64,000 bases of DNA, from the NCBI GenBank assembly GCA_015680685.1, contig MNCI01005411.1:128856-192855 (forward strand). The letters run 5' to 3'. A program made the translations under genes and the position numbers. The DNA is from Gnetum montanum (Eukaryota; Streptophyta; Gnetopsida; Gnetales; Gnetaceae). Below, piece by piece: positions 56,465 to 64,000 of the stretch (positions within the stretch are counted from its first letter, which is position 1; every line of letters starts with the position of its first letter). The notes below the pieces were generated by a model. It was not told the origin of the DNA. It was given only the letters and a program-made list of their open reading frames with translations, and ran no database searches.

Positions 56465-58889
56465 TTGGGGACAGTATCGTACGTAGAAAAACCAAATTGA
56501 GACAAATTTTTCTAACATCAAAAGAAAATATTAAGTGTAAGAATAAAGAAAAAATAAGAATATTTTAATCAATTAATTGAATAAAAATCTTATGAACTTA
56601 ACTAATTCTCCAAGCTAACCATGAAGTAGTATAATAAATAAGGAAAGAATAACTATGAAAAGTCTTAATACTAACAAAATAATAAAAAAGGCTTTCTTTT
56701 TAAATGTTTCTAACTTTTTAAACCTAGCATAGAGGAATGTTTTCAAAGCTCATAAGCCAAAAAAATTCACATCATTGATGACCTAAAAATTAAGGTGCCT
56801 TATTTGATTATGTATCCTAAAATATCCTTACCATGAATCTATTATGAAAAACTCTTTCTTTGCATCTTATGACAATTCTCAATGATAAAGAGATAGATAT
56901 TATGTTGGAATGTTTTGTAATTATCAAGAGGAATTGAACTTGAGATCTAGCAAAATATGGATTTTGACATGTCAAAAATTGTTGATTTAGGAATTAAACC
57001 TACAACCTGTGAATATACATATTTTGGAGAATTGAACTCATGACTCATTGTTGAAAAAAAAAGAGAGAACATTAAAAAGAAAGGAAAGAAAAAAAATAGT
57101 TCCTAGGAAGTTAGTTACAAGAAACCATCCATTATCCCTTATTCCACCTACAATGACGGAAAGGAAGAGAGGCAAAGAAAACACAAAAGGAAAAAATAGC
57201 TGAGTAGAAAAGGAAAGAGGGGATATAACAAGGAGTGTGGCTAGGAAGGGAGAGAAGACTATGGTTGATACAGGAGATAGCAAGGACAAAGAAAATAAGT
57301 TCTACATAGCAACCCAATATTCTAATAATTCCTCTTAGTATTCAAGATATCTAAGTAAGGAGGTAAAATGATCCATCTATGTTATATTTGATAATGGCTA
57401 GCAAGGGTTAATTTTCTCAAACTTATCTCTTCTTGCTTGCCTAACGACATTCACAATGCTTGTATAAAATTATCAAGATTGTTATTATAAGCTTAGATTG
57501 TTGAAAAATTTATTAATTTTTTGGATCTCTCCACCTTTCTTGTGAACTCTCACACCAAAATGACCTAGATGAGAGTTGTTTCTATGATGATTCAGAAGCA
57601 TCCATAATGATTTGGGGCATTTTTGGCAAAAGATTACTAATAGGGACCAAGGATCCCTAATATGAGGATTGGTACTACTGGCCAAAAGTTAGAGTATTCT
57701 TGGGACCATGGATAATTATGGATGTTTTAAAATTATTGAGTTCTTAGACTTTGGTTGGAATTTTGTTGATAACCCCTCCCCCTTTGAATGCATAAATCTT
57801 GGATTTGAATCATGAATTATACTTTTTATTCCTATATCTTCTAAAGTCTAATTTTGATATCCTTTTATAATTTGATGGAGTGGGGGAAAACCTATGATGT
57901 TAATTTATGGTTGTAATCTATCTATTATCTACTATTGAACGTATGAATTTACTAATTAAATGATTAGTGGTAAATTGGTTACAAGAGTTAAATTCAAATG
58001 ATCTTGTTTTGTGTATTTCTAAAAATTATAAAATATTATTATGTGATTGAACAAATATGAGATTATTAACTTATTTACTTTTGTGGTCATTTATTTGGTT
58101 TAAAAATGTGTAAATTATCCTAATTAGATATTTTTTTAGGTTGAATAATAAAACATTTGATTTTATTTAATTTGATAAATCTTGCATAGATATTTTACTA
58201 TGGCTATTTCTTTATAAAATTATGTCTTAATTCTTAAAATTAATATTTATTGACCTATTTTAGAGATCGATCTAGGCATTTTTGATGTTATTTTAATTTT
58301 ATAAGTTAGTGTTAGTTGATTATTGTAGAAAGAAAGCCACCTGGGCATTTTCTTCTTTCAACTAGCTTTCTTTTTGGGGCGCTTTGGGTGCTAGCTCTTA
58401 CTCCCTATGAATCGATATTGCAATCTTCCACTCTAAACCAATTCTAGAAAAATGTTAAAGGAGATAGCCAAATAGAAAAAAAATAGCTAAAGCATTATTT
58501 GAAGCACAAAACCATCCACAATTTGGTATGTTTGATTGACATCAACCTACCTTGTTTAATTGACAACTTCACTTATAAATATCGAAGAAAGACCACTAAA
58601 GGCTTTGAAAAAAAAATGAAATAATTATGTTATATCTTAGTATATTATCAATAAAAAATTTCTAATTATCCTAACATACATCCATATTGTCCATAGTGAT
58701 AGATCGATGTAAGGGTTCCATTTTTAAGATGTAAAAAGAAGAGTTGTGACATGAGCATTGTCTAGTTCTACAGTTCACACAAAGGAGATAAAGGAGTGGA
58801 TGGGATATGATAATTTTAATAGTNATTTTTTTATCATAACATTATAACACTATCTCAAATGGATAGTCATAACACAAAAAGAAAATACA
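56465..58889. other. Unassigned, no gene
   Basis: AT-rich DNA. Minus-strand open frames at 57038-57317 are low-complexity (F, L and S rich) and look like chance. Single N at 58824. No repeat recognised. Confidence 0.3.
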
Positions 58890-61086
58890 TGTAACTCATC
58901 CTTAAGGGCTCCTAATTTACTTAATAAACATGTTTTTTTTTTTTGCACCACCTCCCACACTTGAAATTTGGATTTTTTGTTTCCTCTAGAAACAACACAA
59001 AGACAAACTACAATAGAATTGATTCTAAGTTTTTTTTTTTTATTCTTTGGTTCCTTCTTTTCCTATATTTTACACACTTCTTTTCAATGTGTAGCTCTAT
59101 GAATGAGTGTATCCTTGCTTTAAACTTAGATTTATGTTTGTTATGGTCATATCTACGTAGGTATAGTACTTGTTTGGATAGAAACCACATCTTGCTAGGT
59201 TTTTGAGAATTTCATGCTTTTTTTGGATTTTCTACTTTAACAATTTTCATTGGTGGATTGCATTTACATTTTCCATATATTTTTGTACTCTATTAGTGTA
59301 TATGATCATGCGAAGCAAGTATGTGGGGTAGATACTTGAAAGATTAAGCTTGGATGTATTTTTTTGCAAATTTCTTGAAATTTTATGATTTTTCCTGCAA
59401 AGATTTATAAATAAATATGTAATGTATGAAATGATATAGAATTATGGAACATTATATGTGATGTTCAGGAGAATAGCATGATTGAAATATTATATTTTAT
59501 GAGCATGTTGTTGCATGAGTGTTTCTGGGCTAGTTGTAATTAAATATTATCATTTATTATTTTATTAATTAAATTTTAAATGTGGATAACTTTGCTTCCA
59601 TGAGTTTGATTGAGGTGAAATTAGTGTCATTGGAATTAACTTTTGACATAATTTCTAATCATGGAATTTATTTTATCTTTTATCATCTATCATCTTAGAG
59701 GTTATATTAGTGCTAATTTTTACAAAATTATATGTAGCTCAAGGAGTATGGTTGTGGTGTGAAATTTTGTTATGTCAAGTTGTGGTATTGTTTTCATAGA
59801 ATAAGTGTGACTGCTAAGTGTGAATATATGTAGTCATGTTATATTTTTCTTGGATGCATTATGATTTGGACATGTAATGGCTTAAGCTAGCTTAGATTTA
59901 TACATGTCTTCATAAAAATGGTTGTAGTGCTTGTTTCTAGGTAGTGCTAGCATAAGGGTGTCGACCAACTAGGGATTGGACACCCTAGATGTAGTTATGG
60001 ATTGACCCTCACTATGATGCACTAGTGAGGTTATTGTATTAGCCTCATCTTGAGAGTGAAAGAGCATAAGTGTGTTCATCCCTATAACAAGTACGTGGCA
60101 TAGGTTTGTATGCCACTATTACCAGTGCTTCAAAAGGCTAGGGGTTGTAGGTCATAGGTTAATGAACCTTAGCACTAGTTAGGTAAATAAAAGACCTATA
60201 CTCAATGAATAATTATGAGTACTCATGAAAACATTTTACATGTTACACTAAGTATTGATATGCTAGCAACCACATAGGTAAGGTGTATAAGATGATATCA
60301 GTTTTTGAGCATTGATAATATATCTTATGATTGATCTATGATTATGTGATTCCTATGTTGCTTGATGGTATGAAGTGGGTATGATGGCATGGGCATGATA
60401 GTAGAGATGCATGTGGTATGGTATGATTGATTTATGATTCAATATGTCTAATAGTGATTATATCTATGACTATGTGATAGCCATCTATTCACTTTAGTAA
60501 GGATTATGCTAGTGTTATATGTGATATCATATGTACATGTGTTGCTTAGAGCATGCGTAATACTGAAAATTAATGTAGGTTGCCTTGTACCCCATTCTTC
60601 TCTTCTAGTATAGCACTTGTTAATCATCTAGTAGCTGAAATGTGAAGGCTTTTCACAAAATTTTATACTAACTTCATATAGTTAGAGGTGGAAGCTACAA
60701 GTATGTAGGTGAACATTGAGAGAGAGCAAAGGAGAGGGAAATATTTGAAGATTAATTGATGTATATTTCTTTGTATAGTATTGTGGACTAATCATATTTT
60801 TATGAACCTCACAGTATCCTTATGTGGATAAAGTTTACGTGTTTTTTTGTATCTTATGTGAGAGTAGCATATATTTTTGGTTTATATAGAGACATGTTTT
60901 ATGAATTGATGTATATTCTTGATCTTTGGTTCAGAAAGGATTTCTGTAAGGTTAGATTATGTGAGAGATATACATTGAGTGTCTTATTCTTAATGTATTT
61001 TTATGCACTTCTTTTGTTATGTTATTATATTAACAATTCTATCCATCACTTCATCCTAACTAGGTGTAATAGGGCAAGGTGTTACA
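58890..61086. repeat. Possible isolated LTR (2.2 kb)
   Basis: Begins TGTAAC and ends GTTACA (61081-61086), a perfect six-base inverted pair of the kind seen at chromovirus LTR ends (TGTAACAC ... GGTGTTACA). No second copy, target-site duplication, primer site or polypurine tract was found. The 125-codon open frame at 60822-61199 crosses the right end and is hydrophobic; it looks like chance. Confidence 0.3.
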
Positions 61087-62010
61087 CCAAATATAGCTAT
61101 GCAATTATGCATCAACTGATCATGACATATTTGTCACTATTGATTGTATCCACTAGCCTTGACAATGAACATGGCATGTCAGCAAAACTCACTTGCTAAA
61201 TCTGTAAGAATGAGAGAGTTTTCTAACATATTACATAGAAATCAACAAGGTTATCATTTAAGTGTTCATGACTTATTACATACAAATTACAAACCCAAGG
61301 AGTTGACTGCTAGTAGCATATAATATACAAATTAACAAGTGTACTAGTTGAGAAACATTTGAATCATGTAAAAGACTATTTTAAGAATATTAACTTTGTA
61401 TATAACTACTATTTATATAGTAGCATCATCATCAAAACAAATGTTTGAGGATGAAATACGATGCCAACAAGGTAGTAGGAAATAAATATCCAAAAATTCT
61501 ATCAATAATTGATGAAGAAAAAGCCATAGTATTTTCATTTTTAAATCATTAAAAAATTATTAAGGAGAAGGTTTAGATTTTGGTTGAGTCTATGAATCCC
61601 TTGGATCTTAAACATTAGCCAAGAAATATGCAAATCACTTTAAAAGAAAATAATAATTTAGAAATTTTTAGCAAACATCAAACCATTCTAAGGTTGTATA
61701 TATTCCTTGGGTTTGAGTTTTTATGGAAAAATAATTTAGAATGAATTCTACTCTTGATAATTACCAACCAACCAACCAATGATCTTAGATTTAAGAGTTT
61801 TAGATCAATGGACAAATTCCTACCTCTACATTTTCAAAAGCCTGAAGTCATTCCAAGGGGGTAGTCATTACTTAAAATGTTTCAAAGGAATCAATCCTAG
61901 ATGTGGAGGGAAAACAATTTTTGAGAAGAAGAGAGGTAGGGGGAAGGGAATATTTTTCTAGAGGTAAGCCTTCATGAAAATGAAGACAAAAATCATGTTG
62001 AATTATTCAC
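61087..62010. other. Unassigned, no gene
   Basis: AT-rich DNA with no recognised frame or repeat. 61779-61961 is open for 60 codons without a known motif. Confidence 0.3.
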
Positions 62011-62208
62011 AAGAGATGCATTAAAATTTTAGTGCTCCCAATTTCCTCTGGAAAGCTACCTAGATAGGGAATTGAAAAATAAAAGAAGTGCATGACCCTC
62101 TCACTTAATAAGAGATACATTATAATTTTAGCACTTCCAATTTCCTTTTGCAAATTGCTTGGATAGAGAATTGGAAAAGAAAAGAAGTGTGTGATCCTCT
62201 CACTATAG
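62011..62208. repeat. 99-bp tandem duplication, two units
   Basis: Units 62011-62109 and 62110-62208. Both open with aagagat(g/a)cattaaaat-like sequence, share ctagata/tggataga and end gtg(c/t)atgatcctctcact-like. About 75-80 percent alike by eye. 99 bp equals 33 codons, and the minus strand is open across both (62252-62007, SERITHFFSFPILYPS and SERVMHFFYFSIPYLG). No similarity to a known protein. Confidence 0.75.
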
Positions 62209-62864
62209 GAAGAAGGAGGTGATTTTTTCTTTGTGAAACTATCCTCATGCAATCTCCTTTACTCTGAGATATGAGATCCTTTACATCAACCACTCTCTTC
62301 AAAGGAATGTCTCATATCAACTCCACACTTGAGTAGGATGTGCTTTCAATGAATTTTGTAATAGCTGGTAATTTAGATTACGTTACATTATAAAGTCAAT
62401 GCCAATGTGGGATAAACATGGGTCACTTATAACACTACTACAATTGTCTTTTACCAAATGAGTTTGACATAAAGTCAATCACCACACGTGCTACAAAGTT
62501 ATCTTTGGATACATCCACTAAAATTGAAATGATATACAATTACATTGAATCTATAAGTTTATTAGAAATAGCATTACAAGAGGACATAAATTTTAAAAAA
62601 TACTCATCTATCCATTGCTATTACTTCATAATTTCTGCATCTCTAATTTACAATGAAGAAGATAATAGTTTGATTATCAAATTGTGGTCTTAAATTCCTT
62701 TTATAATTATAGTATTAAATTTTCACTTCTTTAAATATATATATAATAAATTTACATAGCTAATGAATGCTACTTTAATTATCAAAAATGACCATAAATA
62801 TTACTTTTTGAATATCTTTTTTTATTACTTATATTCACAAATGTTTCAAAATAAATATTGATAT
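62209..62864. other. Unassigned, no gene
   Basis: AT-rich DNA; nothing recognised apart from a short (TA)n run near 62737-62750. Confidence 0.3.
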
Positions 62865-62865
62865 G

Positions 62866-63002
62866 TTCACCTAATGGTAAGACACTTGATTGAGAAGCTC
62901 TAGGTCATAGGTTCAATTCTAGTGGAAAATGTTGTGTTATACAAATTTTTAATTGGACTATATATCTTCGGCTATAGCTATGTTTCACTTATTTCAAAAT
63001 AC
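62866..63002 (+). mobile_element. tRNA-derived SINE copy S8 (plus)
   Basis: Head cacctaatggtaagacactt (A box partly changed) and a near-perfect B box GGTTCAATTC (62932-62941; consensus GGTTCRANNC). Then aattggactatatatcttcg and the tail tatgtttcacttatttcaaa, atacaaca. Confidence 0.75.
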
Positions 63003-63105
63003 AACATAAATGTTTCAAAATAGTCAATGAGAGGTTGCTTAAATGCTTAAACCATTGTCTAACAAGGATTTTCAAACAAGATCAAACATTCTCAATTTGA
63101 GTAAT

Positions 63106-63240
63106 AATGAGATGTTAGCCTAGTGGTAAGACACGTGATTTGGAAGCTCTAGGTCATGCACATGATTTCGATGAGCAATGCTATGTTATATGAAGTTCTA
63201 GTTAGATTATATATATTTAGGTGTACCTAGAGCAAGGTCA
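63106..63240 (+). mobile_element. tRNA-derived SINE copy S9 (plus)
   Basis: Head gagatgttagcctagtggta (A box TAGCCTAGTGG, 63116-63126), gatttggaagctctaggtca, weak B box (acatgatttc), then gttctagttagattatatat and gtgtacctag. Tail truncated. A further scrap of tail may lie at 63915-63950 (aatacctatgtttcatatat, then ttcaggttctaata). Confidence 0.75.
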
Positions 63241-64000
63241 CTTTGATTTTCTTTAACCCTTTAAATACACAAAATCTAGAAAAGACATAGGAAATATAAT
63301 TGCTAGAAAAAGGAAACTAGCTATCTTTTATTAAATTAAAGAATATATGATTACAATAGATTTACAAACTCCAAATCACAAATCAAAATTCTTACACAAT
63401 CAACAATATTATAGAGCATGAGGTTTTACAATCTCATAATGATTATCCTTAATTAAAGGCCAATAAAACCAAATATTATAACAAAAATCTAAGATCCAAC
63501 ACATAGAGAGAGAGCTATGACCACGATCACACACATAGATCTAACCATAGAGATTCACACCATTTTTATGCAATCTCTCTCTCTCTCTCTCTCTCTCTTG
63601 TATTGTCCTAGGTTCTCGGTTTCTTCTCTTATGTGTAGTCACAATTTGCAATCCAACTGCTACATTTATCCCAAAAAACGAGATAAAAATCCAAACCCAA
63701 TTTTCCCAAATTAATCTCCATTGTCATATATGACATATCAAATTTTATCTTATAATGTCTTTTTTTTTTATTTTTTCCTTTTCCCCCCGTTCTTCTTACA
63801 ACAAAGAGGTCATTTTTCTTTGTATCTTCCAATAAAGACATCTCTCTAGATCCTTGAACCTATAAATAAATCACTTTTAGGGATGGAAAAGGGCATGAAA
63901 GAGATGTCCCTATACCAATACCTATGTTTCATATATTTCAGGTTCTAATATACTTGATGCATTACTATATGTTTTTGTAATTCTTCTAATGTATCATGTT
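63241..64000. other. Unassigned, with CT microsatellite
   Basis: No gene. A (CT)n run of about 26 bases at 63572-63598. 63300-63420 has a taaagaatatatgattacaa stretch of the kind found in old copia LTRs, but no partner copy is present. Confidence 0.4.

Noticed and set aside
57038-57317. Minus-strand frames of 61 and 83 codons
   Set aside because: Opposite a purine-rich stretch; F, L and S rich in overlapping frames, as expected by chance.
60822-61199. 125-codon plus-strand frame as a gene
   Set aside because: Hydrophobic, low-complexity, no motif, inside a possible LTR end; no promoter or partner exon seen.

Overview
The window looks like intergenic nuclear DNA from a plant with a large, slowly purged genome. 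The evidence is the low GC (about 30 percent by eye), the near absence of long open frames, and the dense pile of decayed retrotransposons (Ty3/gypsy, Ty1/copia, two kinds of LINE, tRNA-derived SINEs). A gymnosperm is the most natural guess, but this is inference: nothing here fixes the species. I found no host protein gene, rRNA gene, functional tRNA gene or CRISPR array. Almost every coding tract is a pseudogene carrying stops and frameshifts. Three runs of N mark assembly gaps (13970-14315, 44845-44875 and one base at 58824).

Layout. 1-1438: two facing LTR copies of a Ty3/gypsy family (here 'A'). 1740-4713: protease-to-3' LTR part of a related family ('B'), followed to about 6560 by an unplaced gag-like pseudogene. 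6560-8960: mostly unreadable, with scraps of copia LTR. 8961-9800: a plus-strand A LTR. 9880-12491: a minus-strand Ty1/copia element ('E': gag, PBS, LTR). 12500-15300: a plus-strand LINE ('H') with ORF1, endonuclease and RT remnants, broken by a gap and a small insertion. 15466-20149: a minus-strand A element with both LTRs, integrase and a 3' UTR holding hairpin tandem repeats. 20150-22200: SINE and LINE-tail debris. 22200-26226: minus-strand A-family LTRs and gag. 26235-32360: SINE cluster plus a second, L1-type LINE ('F') with ORF1 and RT. 32360-36900: unassigned DNA with a 33-bp minisatellite. 36930-39890: a minus-strand chromovirus-like gypsy element ('D'). 39892-49485: a gypsy element ('C') with very long LTRs (3.27 kb for the complete one). 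49490-56464: a plus-strand B element from gag to LTR. 56465-64000: mostly featureless, with a possible isolated LTR, a 99-bp tandem duplication and two SINEs.

How the parts relate. The autonomous families (A, B, C, D gypsy; E copia; H and F LINEs) would each have supplied their own replication proteins; all copies here look dead. The SINEs carry RNA polymerase III A and B boxes and must have borrowed a LINE machinery. The most interesting points are: the C element, with a reading-frame tract inside its LTR and an RNase H-like domain in front of the RT; a short palindromic motif in the A/B promoters that is repeated within each LTR but spelled differently between LTRs; the multi-copy SINE; and a tandem array of hairpins in the A element 3' UTR.
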